In this document: one piece after another, positions 1 through 7,401 of the stretch
Layout of the letters: each line of letters starts with the position of its first letter
How positions within the stretch are numbered: the first letter of the stretch is position 1
DNA from: Firmicutes bacterium UBA1440
GTDB lineage: Bacteria; Bacillota; Clostridia; Peptostreptococcales; Anaerovoracaceae
DNA length: 18,279 nucleotides
NCBI GenBank assembly: GCA_002329565.1
Contig: DCTM01000040.1
Span: forward strand, 1 to 18,279
Direction of reading: 5' to 3'
Made by a program: the position numbers and the translations under genes
The notes under the pieces: model-generated
Database searches by the model: none
What the model saw: the letters and a program-made list of their open reading frames with translations, nothing else
What the model was told of the DNA's origin: nothing

Positions 1-287
1 GACGTGAGGGCTATGCTTATGACGTGACCGCAGATCTCGGCGTGCGATTTATCCCGAAAAAGGTATACGGCGATGTGGTTTTCCCTGCCGGCAACTACGA
101 AGCACTCAGCATCACTATCGGCAAAGGTGAAGGTGAAAACTGGTGGTGCGTGCTCTTCCCGCCGCTCTGTTTGATCGACCCTGAAGGCAAGACGCTTGAG
201 CAGGCCGAATTTACCCCACAGGACGAGCGAACTTCGACTGTAACCTTGGAATTTAAGACCAAGGAACTTTTTGATGCTAAAAAGTAA
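1..287 (+). CDS. spoIIR: Stage II sporulation protein R (SpoIIR), 3' part only
   Basis: This is the C-terminal ~95 residues of SpoIIR; the reading frame is open from the window edge (first full codon at base 3) to TAA at 285-287. Diagnostic blocks are the KVYGD-VFPAGNYEAL stretch and the Trp-Trp-Cys-Val-Leu-Phe-Pro-Pro-Leu-Cys motif, a hallmark of the family. In spore formers SpoIIR is made in the forespore under sigma-F, exported into the intermembrane space, and triggers SpoIIGA to process pro-sigma-E in the mother cell. The signal peptide and promoter lie outside the window. The GTG at 24 is internal, because conserved-looking sequence continues upstream of it. No clear terminator follows before the next gene. 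It is the best evidence in the window that the host is an endospore-forming member of the Bacillota. Confidence 0.93.
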   Translation, partial: REGYAYDVTADLGVRFIPKKVYGDVVFPAGNYEALSITIGKGEGENWWCVLFPPLCLIDPEGKTLEQAEFTPQDERTSTVTLEFKTKELFDAKK

Positions 288-393
288 AATTTATGTAAAT
301 AAACATCATTTTTTCACAATATCTTCATAAGAGAGAGGTAATATTAGGAGTATAAGAACAAAATTCGGGTATATTGGAATATAAAAAATAAAA

Positions 394-401
394 GAAGGAG
401 G
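394..401 (+). promoter_or_regulatory. Ribosome binding site that decides the htrA start
   Basis: The Shine-Dalgarno sequence GAAGGAGG ends at 401. An ATG at 402 touches it and leaves no spacer, so it cannot be used efficiently. The in-frame ATG at 411 lies nine bases downstream, a normal spacing, and is taken as the start. The longer 399-residue reading is therefore probably an over-extension by three codons. Confidence 0.75.
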
Positions 402-410
402 ATGAAATAC

Positions 411-1601
411 ATGTGGGTTTTTGAAAACGGAATGATTAAGGATACCGCAGAACAGGCCGATGATCATGTAACGGAACGAAAGAATGTTGCGACAGGCAAG
501 CGCTACACGTTCACCAAGAAGACGGTTGCGATTCTTACTTCTGTGTGCATCCTCGTCGCGGGATTCGCAGGATTTGGGGGAGCCTCGCTGGCTATGAATC
601 TTTCGGATCACCGGGCACAAGACGCTGTTGAAGCATCTCGAATGTCTGCTGTGGACCTCGCAAAGGCGACGGGGAGCAACCTTACAATAAATGAAATCAT
701 TACTATGAATGCCAATGCGGTCGTGGAAATTCGGACGGAATCCGTCAGCACAGACATGTGGATGCAGCAGTACGTAACACAGGGTGCGGGATCGGGCGTA
801 ATTATTGACAGCAACGGATACATAGCCACAAACAACCATGTAATCGACGGTGCAAGCAAAATCAATGTTACGCTCAAAAACGGCAAAGAATACAATGCTA
901 CGCTCGTGGGCACGGATTCGGACACCGATTTGGCGGTCTTGAAAATAAATGCGAGCGGTCTTACCGCTGCGGTATACGGTGACAGCGACGATTTGCAAGT
1001 CGGCGATTTGGCGGTCGCCATCGGCAATCCGCTCGGCAAGCTGGGCGGCACATCGACAGCGGGTATCATCAGCGCACTTGACAGAGAATTGCAGATTGAA
1101 GGTCGCACGATGACTTTACTGCAGACCGACGCCTCCATCAACCCGGGCAATTCGGGCGGGGGACTCTTCAACGGCAAAGGTGAGCTTGTGGGTATCGTTG
1201 TAGCGAAGTCTACCGGTTCCGATGTCGAAGGTCTCGGATTCGCTATTCCGGTCAACGTAGCCAAGACCGTACTCAAGCAGATTACAGAGAACGGATATGT
1301 TAAGGGCAGACCGGCAAGCGGCATGACCTTTGTGGATCTTACCTCGGTGAGAAGCGCGCTCATGTACGGCGTCAGCGCCACAGGCATCTACGTTAAATCG
1401 GTTGATTCCGACAACGCAAAGCAAGCCGGGTTTAAACCCGGAGACATGATATACTATGTGGGAGACAAGCGAATCAATTCCTCCACCGATTTGTCGGAAG
1501 CATTTTCTGCCTACAAGGTAGGGGATAAAGTGAAGATTAAGGTGATTCGCAATAACAGCGTTCAGACATTAACTCTTACGATGGGCGAACGAAAGAGTTA
1601 A
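411..1601 (+). CDS. htrA: HtrA/DegP-like trypsin-fold serine protease with PDZ domain
   Basis: Membrane-anchored HtrA-family (S1C) protease of 396 residues that degrades or refolds damaged exported proteins at the outer face of the membrane. An N-terminal cytoplasmic segment of ~37 residues precedes a single hydrophobic anchor (about 38-60). The trypsin-like domain follows, with a complete triad: His143 in NNHVIDG, Asp173 in DTDLAVLKI and Ser248 in the GNSGGG motif. One PDZ domain occupies about 310-392, with the GIYV carboxylate-binding loop and the KPGDMI motif. Length and order match Gram-positive HtrA/YkdA/YyxA proteins. It stands between spoIIR and a terminator, so it is probably transcribed alone. 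I could not identify a CssR or sigma-factor site upstream. The family assignment is firm; the physiological substrate is unknown. Confidence 0.95.
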   Translation: MWVFENGMIKDTAEQADDHVTERKNVATGKRYTFTKKTVAILTSVCILVAGFAGFGGASLAMNLSDHRAQDAVEASRMSAVDLAKATGSNLTINEIITMNANAVVEIRTESVSTDMWMQQYVTQGAGSGVIIDSNGYIATNNHVIDGASKINVTLKNGKEYNATLVGTDSDTDLAVLKINASGLTAAVYGDSDDLQVGDLAVAIGNPLGKLGGTSTAGIISALDRELQIEGRTMTLLQTDASINPGNSGGGLFNGKGELVGIVVAKSTGSDVEGLGFAIPVNVAKTVLKQITENGYVKGRPASGMTFVDLTSVRSALMYGVSATGIYVKSVDSDNAKQAGFKPGDMIYYVGDKRINSSTDLSEAFSAYKVGDKVKIKVIRNNSVQTLTLTMGERKS

Positions 1602-1615
1602 GCTGTTTTATGATA

Positions 1616-1643
1616 CATTGCGATATTTCTCCATATCGAAATG
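1616..1643 (+). repeat. Inverted repeat (hairpin) downstream of htrA
   Basis: Arms at 1616-1626 and 1633-1643 pair over 11 positions with one mismatch, around a six-base loop. There is no T-run directly after it, so it is not a terminator by itself. It may stabilise the htrA mRNA 3' end. Confidence 0.5.
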
Positions 1644-1658
1644 CATTTATGCTTCAAT

Positions 1659-1681
1659 ATGACGAGCGCGAAAAACGTCAT
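1659..1681 (+). repeat. Short inverted repeat in the htrA-pgcA gap
   Basis: A six-base-pair stem (ATGACG at 1659-1664 with CGTCAT at 1676-1681) encloses an 11-base A-rich loop. It lies between the hairpin at 1616 and the terminator at 1693. It is short enough to be fortuitous. Confidence 0.3.
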
Positions 1682-1692
1682 TGCGGGGCATA

Positions 1693-1737
1693 AGAGAAAA
1701 AAGCGCGTAATTTACGTGACTTTTTTCTTTTTTTGAG
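1693..1737 (+). terminator. Intrinsic terminator after htrA
   Basis: A stem forms between the GAAAAAAG-containing left arm (about 1694-1711) and the CTTTTTTC-containing right arm (about 1713-1728). The top is a CGTA/TACG stem, with a small internal loop. A T-rich run follows to about 1735. The A-rich left arm and T-rich right arm could let it act in both directions. It separates htrA from the pgcA operon. Confidence 0.7.
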
Positions 1738-1759
1738 ATAGGCGCAAGATTACAGTTTT

Positions 1760-1789
1760 TTGTTGTTTTATAAATGCTTTGTTTATGAT
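1760..1789 (+). promoter_or_regulatory. Candidate promoter of the pgcA operon
   Basis: A -35-like TTGTTG (1760-1765) and a -10-like TATGAT (1784-1789) are 18 bases apart, in the AT-rich stretch just after the htrA terminator and ~55 bases before pgcA. The -10 register is ambiguous because TAAAAT overlaps it. Its position makes sense as the start of the long operon; the boxes are only moderate matches. Confidence 0.45.
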
Positions 1790-1843
1790 AAAATATAGTG
1801 TCAAGGAGTAATTTGCAGAATATGAACGGGAAAGGAAAAAGCG

Positions 1844-3562
1844 ATGAGCGATTGGAAACAAGAATTGAACAGATGGCTTGCGTATCCGGCTTTGGACGTC
1901 TCGTTAAAAAGAGAACTGGAAACGCTGTTATCTGATGAGGAAGCGAACGCGGAAGCTCTTGAGGAGAGCTTTTTCAAGGATCTTGAATTCGGCACCGGCG
2001 GTCTGCGCGGCGTGTTGGGTGTCGGCAGCAACAAATTGAACATATATACAATCAGAAAAGCGACACAAGGTATCGCCGATTACATAAAATGCGAACTGAA
2101 AAAAGAAGATGCCGCCGTCGCGATCGGCTATGACAGCAGAATCAATTCGCGACTGTTTGCCGAAGAGACGGCTTGCGTGCTGATTGCAAACGGCATACGC
2201 ACTTATTTATACGACACGCTTTACCCCGTTCCGGGCCTGGTATATGCGCTGCGTCATTACGGATGCGAAATGGGCATTATGATCACGGCCAGCCACAACC
2301 CGTCAAAATACAACGGGTACAAGGTCTATAACGCGGCAGGACATCAGGCGACTGATACGGAATCCGAGAAAATTCTCTCGTACATGGAGCAAGTGGATAT
2401 ATTTGACGGAGCGCTGCATATACCTTTTGCGGAGGCGCAAAAGTCAGAACTGTTCTCATATATCGGTGACGCGACAAAATCGCTGTATTTGGATTGCGTG
2501 ATGGATGAAGCGATATTTTGGACGGAGTCAAAGGAAGAAATTTCCGCTGCGATGCAGAATTTGCGAGTTGTGTATACCCCTCTCAACGGCTCGGGCGCTA
2601 AGCCCGTCAAAGAGATCATGCGTCGGCTTGCCATCGGTGAGGTGCATACGGTCAAGGAGCAGGAAGAGCCTGACGGCAAATTCCCGACATGTCCGTATCC
2701 GAACCCCGAAAGCAGGGAAGCCATGCTGCTCGGAAGCGCACTTTTTGAGGAAAAGGGAGCTGATATCCTGATCGGAACAGACCCCGATTGCGACAGAATG
2801 GGCATAGCCGTGCGCACAGAGGACGGAGGCTGCCGCCTCTTGACAGGCAACGAGACAGGATTGCTGATGTTTGATTACATCATCCGCAATCGTCTGAAGG
2901 CCGGAACGATGCCGGCACATCCTGTCGCCGTACGTACGATAGTCAGCAGCAGATTGACAGACCGCATTTCCGCTGCGAACGGCGTAGACCTTAAAATCAC
3001 GCTGACGGGATTCAAATACATCGGAGAATTTATAGAGCAGCTCCGCGCTCAAGGACGTGAAAGCGACTATATCTTCGGCTACGAAGAGAGCTACGGCTAC
3101 CTGACCGGCACTTATGTGCGCGATAAGGACGGTGTCAACGCCGCTCTGATGGTTTGTTGTCTGGCAGCCGAGGCCAAGGCCAACGGCGAGACGCTCGACC
3201 GCAGCCTCGAGCGCATCTACAGGACATACGGATATGCGCGCAACGATCTGATGAACTTCACCTTCGAGGGAATCGGCGGCATGAAGGAAATGGATGCCAT
3301 TATGAACAAATTCCGTACGACACGCCCTGATGCAATCGCGGGGAAAAGGACAGAGAGAGTCATAGACTACAAGTATGATGATACAGGGCTGCCGAAGTCC
3401 AACGTGGTCGAATACATCCTCGAAGACGGCTCGGGATTTTCGATACGACCTTCCGGTACGGAGCCCAAATTAAAAGTTTACACTTATGCTGCAGGCAATA
3501 CAATGCAAGAAGCCGACGCCGCTGCCGAGGCTCTGCAAGAGGCCTTGCGCGAATTGATTTGA
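1844..3562 (+). CDS. pgcA: Phospho-sugar mutase (phosphoglucomutase/phosphomannomutase, PgcA type)
   Basis: A 572-residue alpha-D-phosphohexomutase, converting hexose 6-phosphate to hexose 1-phosphate in the cytosol to feed nucleotide-sugar synthesis for envelope polymers. All four family signatures are present: the phosphoserine loop TASHNP with Ser150; the metal loop DPDCD with Asp313, Asp315 and Asp317; the sugar-binding GYEES motif at about residue 410; and the C-terminal phosphate-binding RPSGTEPK loop. Length fits the long bacterial phosphoglucomutase group (B. subtilis PgcA), not the ~450-residue GlmM group. The start is supported by an AAAGGA site seven bases upstream of ATG 1844. It is the first gene of a probable six-gene operon, with hslO following after 20 bases. 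Whether glucose or mannose is preferred cannot be read from the sequence. Confidence 0.93.
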   Translation: MSDWKQELNRWLAYPALDVSLKRELETLLSDEEANAEALEESFFKDLEFGTGGLRGVLGVGSNKLNIYTIRKATQGIADYIKCELKKEDAAVAIGYDSRINSRLFAEETACVLIANGIRTYLYDTLYPVPGLVYALRHYGCEMGIMITASHNPSKYNGYKVYNAAGHQATDTESEKILSYMEQVDIFDGALHIPFAEAQKSELFSYIGDATKSLYLDCVMDEAIFWTESKEEISAAMQNLRVVYTPLNGSGAKPVKEIMRRLAIGEVHTVKEQEEPDGKFPTCPYPNPESREAMLLGSALFEEKGADILIGTDPDCDRMGIAVRTEDGGCRLLTGNETGLLMFDYIIRNRLKAGTMPAHPVAVRTIVSSRLTDRISAANGVDLKITLTGFKYIGEFIEQLRAQGRESDYIFGYEESYGYLTGTYVRDKDGVNAALMVCCLAAEAKANGETLDRSLERIYRTYGYARNDLMNFTFEGIGGMKEMDAIMNKFRTTRPDAIAGKRTERVIDYKYDDTGLPKSNVVEYILEDGSGFSIRPSGTEPKLKVYTYAAGNTMQEADAAAEALQEALRELI

Positions 3563-3582
3563 AAATACAGGGGAGATAAAAT

Positions 3583-4497
3583 ATGAATGCACTGATAGGC
3601 ATGGATAAAAGCGGATCATTTCGCGTATATTTGGCTGTCACGACGGATATGGTCAGGGAGGCCGCGACCATACATTTGACTACACCCCTTGCTACGGCAG
3701 GGCTCGGTCGTACTTTGACCGGCGCAGGGCTGATGGCTCTGATGCTAAAAGGCAAACGCGACAAGTTGACTGTTATTTTCAAAGGCGACGGACCTGCCAA
3801 ACAAATTTTGGCCACGGCCGATGCCGAAGGAAACGTCAAGGGATATATCGCGGAGCCGGACATAGACCTTCCGAAGACAAAGCAGGGTAAGCTTGACGTG
3901 GGCGGTTCACTCGGAATAGGTGAGCTCACGGTCATCAAGGACCTTGGATTGAAGGAACCGTATGTCGGCAGCATTGCGCTTGTCAGCGGTGAGATTGCCG
4001 ACGATCTTGCCACATATTTTTATATTTCCGAACAGCAAAACACATCTGTGGCGCTGGGTGTTAAAATCGCTCGCGACTGCTCCGTGCTGTGCTCGGGAGG
4101 GATGATTATACAGATGCTTCCTGATTCGCAGGAAGACGCGGTGATTGCCCTGGAAAAGATGCTCAGCGAAATGCCTCCGATGACCTCTGTCATCGAGGAA
4201 GTGATGCTGCGTTCTGCCGGCATGACAGAAGAAGCTTTCGTTGAAGAGGTCATGAAATCTATATTTTCGGGACTGCCGCCGGAATACAGAGTGGAAAAAT
4301 TAGAGGAGCGTCAGCTTAATTGGAAATGTGATTGCTCGCGCGAACGCGTTGAGGAAGCATTGATCGCGGTTGGAGCTCACGACCTCGAAGAAATTATAGA
4401 AGAAGATGGCGAAGCAGAGCTGACCTGCAGCTTCTGCGCGACGAAGTATCACTTCGACAAGGAAGACCTTCGCCGGTTGCTCGAGCAGGCAAAATAA
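3583..4497 (+). CDS. hslO: Redox-regulated molecular chaperone Hsp33
   Basis: Hsp33 of 304 residues, a cytosolic holdase chaperone switched on by oxidative unfolding. The N-terminal core begins with the family-typical short leader and the SFRVYLA strand, and includes the GGSLGIGELTVIKDLG segment. The C-terminal zinc switch is complete: Cys249-x-Cys251, then 30 residues, then Cys282-x-x-Cys285, the CXC...CXXC pattern that binds zinc when reduced and forms disulfides on activation. The linker before it, rich in Glu and Arg, matches the metastable region of the family. A GGGGAG site at 3570-3575 supports ATG 3583. The gene is 20 bases after pgcA and 14 bases before ddl, so it is probably co-transcribed. 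Retention of the full zinc site suggests a functional oxidative-stress sensor in an otherwise anaerobe-like genome. Confidence 0.97.
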   Translation: MNALIGMDKSGSFRVYLAVTTDMVREAATIHLTTPLATAGLGRTLTGAGLMALMLKGKRDKLTVIFKGDGPAKQILATADAEGNVKGYIAEPDIDLPKTKQGKLDVGGSLGIGELTVIKDLGLKEPYVGSIALVSGEIADDLATYFYISEQQNTSVALGVKIARDCSVLCSGGMIIQMLPDSQEDAVIALEKMLSEMPPMTSVIEEVMLRSAGMTEEAFVEEVMKSIFSGLPPEYRVEKLEERQLNWKCDCSRERVEEALIAVGAHDLEEIIEEDGEAELTCSFCATKYHFDKEDLRRLLEQAK

Positions 4498-4511
4498 ACG
4501 GAGGTAATGAT

Positions 4512-5546
4512 ATGACAAGACTGGGTATCATTTTCGGAGGCAGGTCGAATGAGCACGAGATTTCGCTGATGTCTTCGACTTCGGCACTCAATGTGATTGA
4601 CAGAAGTAAGTTTGAAGTAGTTATGATAGGCATTACAAAGGATGGCAGATGGAAGTTGTTTGAAGGCGAACCGGCCGATGTGGAGAACGGCAGATGGGAG
4701 GCGCTTTCAGAGGAAATCGCTATGAGCGATGTCAAGAATTTGATCGACTTCGCCTTCCCGATAATGCATGGCCCGTACGGAGAGGACGGAACCATCCAAG
4801 GACTGTTCGAGATGCTTGACATTCCTTATGCGGGGTGCGGTGTTCTGGCTTCCGCTTGCGCGATGGATAAAATCGTCGCGAAAAACCTCTTTACAAAGCA
4901 AGGAATAAACAGCAGCGCATACGTTGCCGTATCAAAAGCGACCTTTACGGCTGCGGATACACAAGGCATTGCCGATGCACTCGGCTTCCCGATGTTCGTC
5001 AAGCCCGCCAACATGGGCTCATCGATAGGCATCAGGAAAGTGATGCGACGGGAGGACATTGAAGAAGCAGTCACGGAGGCGTTTAAGTACGACCGACGCG
5101 TGATTATCGAACGCGGCATAAATGCCCGAGAAATCGAAGTGGGCGTAATCGGGAACGACGAGCCTATAGTTTCGGAGGTGGGAGAGATAGTTCCTTCCGC
5201 GGACTTTTACGATTATACGGCCAAATATTTTGACGGAGGCAAGTCACAGCTCGTAGTGCCTGCACCGATCAGACCTGAAACCAGACAGAAAGTGCTCGAG
5301 ATGGCAGTGGCATCATATCGTGCGCTAGACTGTGAGGGCTTTGCACGATGCGATTTCCTTGTAGACAAGGAAACGGAAGAGGTATACATAAACGAAATCA
5401 ACACCATTCCGGGCATGACAAAGTTCAGCATGTTCCCTCTGCTTTTTCAGGAAGCCGGGGTACCATACCGAATATTGATTGAAAGGATAGTGGAATTTGG
5501 ATATGAGAGATATCATTCTAAAAATAACGGGAAAACAGATAGATGA
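4512..5546 (+). CDS. ddl: D-alanine--D-alanine ligase
   Basis: An ATP-grasp ligase of 344 residues that joins two D-alanines for the peptidoglycan stem peptide in the cytosol. The N-terminus carries the GGRSNEHEIS motif; Glu14 aligns with the catalytic Glu15 of E. coli DdlB by hand. The central ATP-grasp part has the KPANMGSSIGI loop. The FYDYTAKY omega-loop retains Tyr, as in D-Ala-D-Ala enzymes and not in VanA-type D-lactate ligases. The C-terminal metal-binding NEINTIPGMT motif is intact. The strong site CGGAGGT at 4499-4505 precedes ATG 4512. The 3' end overlaps the next gene by 44-50 bases. The Tyr-based specificity call is an inference from known family members. Confidence 0.96.
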   Translation: MTRLGIIFGGRSNEHEISLMSSTSALNVIDRSKFEVVMIGITKDGRWKLFEGEPADVENGRWEALSEEIAMSDVKNLIDFAFPIMHGPYGEDGTIQGLFEMLDIPYAGCGVLASACAMDKIVAKNLFTKQGINSSAYVAVSKATFTAADTQGIADALGFPMFVKPANMGSSIGIRKVMRREDIEEAVTEAFKYDRRVIIERGINAREIEVGVIGNDEPIVSEVGEIVPSADFYDYTAKYFDGGKSQLVVPAPIRPETRQKVLEMAVASYRALDCEGFARCDFLVDKETEEVYINEINTIPGMTKFSMFPLLFQEAGVPYRILIERIVEFGYERYHSKNNGKTDR

Positions 5547-5928
5547 TATGTTTGAAGAAGAGCAGATCGAATTTGTCACAGTAGGCAAGCTTTTCAAGAG
5601 AAACGGCGCTTTGTTCCTCATTTACGAAGAAAGTGAGGTGTCCGGTGAGCCGGGATACAAAACGAGTCTCCGGCTCAAGGATGACACCCTGTTCATGAAG
5701 CGTTCGGGACCGAACGCAGAATCGGATGACGGGATTGAATTTAAGGAAGGGAAAAAATATTCCGGTTACTATGACACTCCCTACGGAGCGGTCGGTCTCG
5801 AAGTACTTACCAACAGCGTGAAAAGCGACATCGGAGATGACGGCAGAGGTACGATCGACATCGACTACCATATAAGCCTCGGAGGAGTTACGGACAACAG
5901 AAATATTTTGAACATAGAGATATCTTAA
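5503..5928 (+). CDS. DUF1934 (YwiB-like) beta-barrel protein
   Basis: A small, probably cytosolic protein of 141 residues from ATG 5503. It resembles the DUF1934 family (B. subtilis YwiB and relatives), thought to form a calycin-like beta-barrel, with no established biochemical function. Matching features are an N-terminal beta-strand, an LFLIYEE-type strand, an LFMKRSG turn near the middle, a YDTPYGAVGLEV strand and a closing IDIDYHISLGG block. No signal peptide or membrane segment is visible. Its beginning lies inside the end of ddl in another frame, so the two are probably translationally linked. The start is uncertain: a TTG at 5497 is nine bases after an AGGA (5484-5487) and better spaced than ATG 5503, so six bases could be added. 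The ctp gene follows with its ribosome binding site overlapping this stop codon. Confidence 0.82.
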   Translation: MRDIILKITGKQIDDMFEEEQIEFVTVGKLFKRNGALFLIYEESEVSGEPGYKTSLRLKDDTLFMKRSGPNAESDDGIEFKEGKKYSGYYDTPYGAVGLEVLTNSVKSDIGDDGRGTIDIDYHISLGGVTDNRNILNIEIS

Positions 5929-5938
5929 GAGGGAAAAA

Positions 5939-7354
5939 ATGAGCAAAAAATATGTAAAGGTGGTGGCTATCATTCTCATCGCAGCGATGGTAGTCACCTC
6001 AGTAAGTTTGATTGCGTTCGCGGGCGAGACCGATGAGAACAGCAGGGAATACTTGGATGAACGGATAAGTACGCTTGAGCAGTACATACGCTTCATACAG
6101 AGTAACTATGCGAGTGATGTGACGTATAAGGATTTGCTCGACGCTGCTTATGATGGGGTAAGCGACGCACTCGATCCGTACAGCGTATACTATCCGGACG
6201 AAGAAGAAGCAAATGCGTTTGTTACAACAGTTTCCGGAGAGTATACAGGTATAGGCATATCGTTCAAGGTTTCCGACAAGGGGGCTGTGGTTGCAAGTGT
6301 AACAGGCGGAGGCCCCGCGGCCGGCGCCGGTATGCGTGAAGCGGACATCATCACACATGTTGACGGGAAGGACATCCGCGGCCTTGAATCTGCGGCCGTT
6401 CAAGCATTGCTGCTTGGAGAAGAGGGGACAACCGTAAATGTAACAATCAACAGGGCCGGGAAGAATCTCAACCTTTCCATGGTGAGGAAGACAATCAGTC
6501 TCGCAAGCGTGAATTATGTCATGCTCGACAATAAAATAGCATATGTGCAGATTGCGGATTTTGATAACGATACGGAAAAGGAATTTGCGGACGTCAAGCA
6601 GAAGCTGCTGGATGACGGAGCCAAATCCGTGATTTTGGATCTGCGCGACAATCCCGGAGGGTATTTAAACAGCGCTATCGATATCGCGGACCAGATACTG
6701 CCGAGTGGGACTATAACATGTCTTGAGAAGAAGGGGGAAGTGTACAAGTCCTACACTGCGGATAATAAGGAAAGCCTAGATCTCGATATGGTTGTGCTGA
6801 CCAACGGCAACACCGCCAGCGCATCTGAACTGCTGGTTGCCGCTCTTAAGGGTAACAAGGCTGCAACGGTCGTAGGAACGACAACGTTCGGCAAGGGTGT
6901 GGCGCAGACGCTTTATAAATTGAAGGACGGATCTGCTTTCAAGCTCTCCGTATTTTATTTTTTGACACCGGACAAGAAACCGATTCACAAGGTCGGAGTT
7001 GTGCCTGACTATGCGGTTGACAGGGCGGCCGATTCGGAAGCCTTTGAAAAATACAGCGCCTTTGCACCTATGTCCGAGAAAGTCAAGCCGTCATACGGCA
7101 GCACCGGACTGAACGTCTACGGCTTGCAGCAGAGACTTTCATTGCTCGGTTACGATGTCAACGTTACGGGAACCTTCGATGAAAACACTCTTGCAGCCTT
7201 GAAGGATTTTCAATCCGGACACCAACTGTATCCTTACGGTGTGGCCGACTACACAACGATGAAAGCGGTTGACAACGCGGCATATACCTATGCAATCTCT
7301 GACGGTAAGGGGGATGTGCAGTTCGAGAAGGCTGTGCAACTGCTCAGCCATTAA
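5939..7354 (+). CDS. S41 C-terminal-processing protease with PDZ and peptidoglycan-binding domains
   Basis: An exported CtpA/CtpB-type serine protease of 471 residues acting outside the membrane. The signal or anchor segment is at about 6-29, ending near the Ala-Phe-Ala-Gly region. A PDZ domain lies at about 95-180, including the GGGPAAGAGMREADII stretch. The S41 catalytic domain carries the LDLRDNPGG motif and a Ser-Lys-Gln triad: Ser294 in TASAS, Lys319 in FGKG and Gln323. The 25- and 4-residue spacings equal those I recall for B. subtilis CtpB. A PG_binding_1-like domain at about 385-450 (GLQQRL, LGY, G-F-D, TLAALKDFQ) should hold the enzyme on the cell wall. AAGAGGG overlapping the upstream stop supports ATG 5939. 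Family members include the sporulation protease CtpB, but a sporulation role here is inference only. Confidence 0.94.
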   Translation: MSKKYVKVVAIILIAAMVVTSVSLIAFAGETDENSREYLDERISTLEQYIRFIQSNYASDVTYKDLLDAAYDGVSDALDPYSVYYPDEEEANAFVTTVSGEYTGIGISFKVSDKGAVVASVTGGGPAAGAGMREADIITHVDGKDIRGLESAAVQALLLGEEGTTVNVTINRAGKNLNLSMVRKTISLASVNYVMLDNKIAYVQIADFDNDTEKEFADVKQKLLDDGAKSVILDLRDNPGGYLNSAIDIADQILPSGTITCLEKKGEVYKSYTADNKESLDLDMVVLTNGNTASASELLVAALKGNKAATVVGTTTFGKGVAQTLYKLKDGSAFKLSVFYFLTPDKKPIHKVGVVPDYAVDRAADSEAFEKYSAFAPMSEKVKPSYGSTGLNVYGLQQRLSLLGYDVNVTGTFDENTLAALKDFQSGHQLYPYGVADYTTMKAVDNAAYTYAISDGKGDVQFEKAVQLLSH

Positions 7355-7401
7355 TCAAATTTGAATAAGATAAAATTAAATAAATATAAAGAGGTAATTT
7401 A

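Noticed and set aside
313..375. Promoter upstream of htrA (TTCACA, TAATAT, TATATT candidates)
   Set aside because: Several AT-rich hexamers exist but no pair has both acceptable match and 16-18 base spacing, so no promoter is called.
306..1387. Antisense open stretches opposite htrA
   Set aside because: They lie opposite a protease with a complete catalytic triad and show no family motif or translation signal of their own.
1822..1935. Small + strand reading frame (37 codons) beginning upstream of pgcA in another frame
   Set aside because: It runs into pgcA, resembles nothing, and its AAGGAG is poorly spaced; the AAAGGA before 1844 fits pgcA better.
4512..5546. VanA-type D-Ala-D-lactate ligase
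   Set aside because: The omega-loop keeps the Tyr-containing FYDYTAKY pattern typical of ordinary Ddl, and no vanH, vanX or regulator genes are nearby.
7355..7364. Ten-base palindrome TCAAATTTGA between the protease and DUF1846 genes, with a TAAAAT box after it
   Set aside because: Too short and AT-rich to be meaningful, and no proper -35 box supports an internal promoter.
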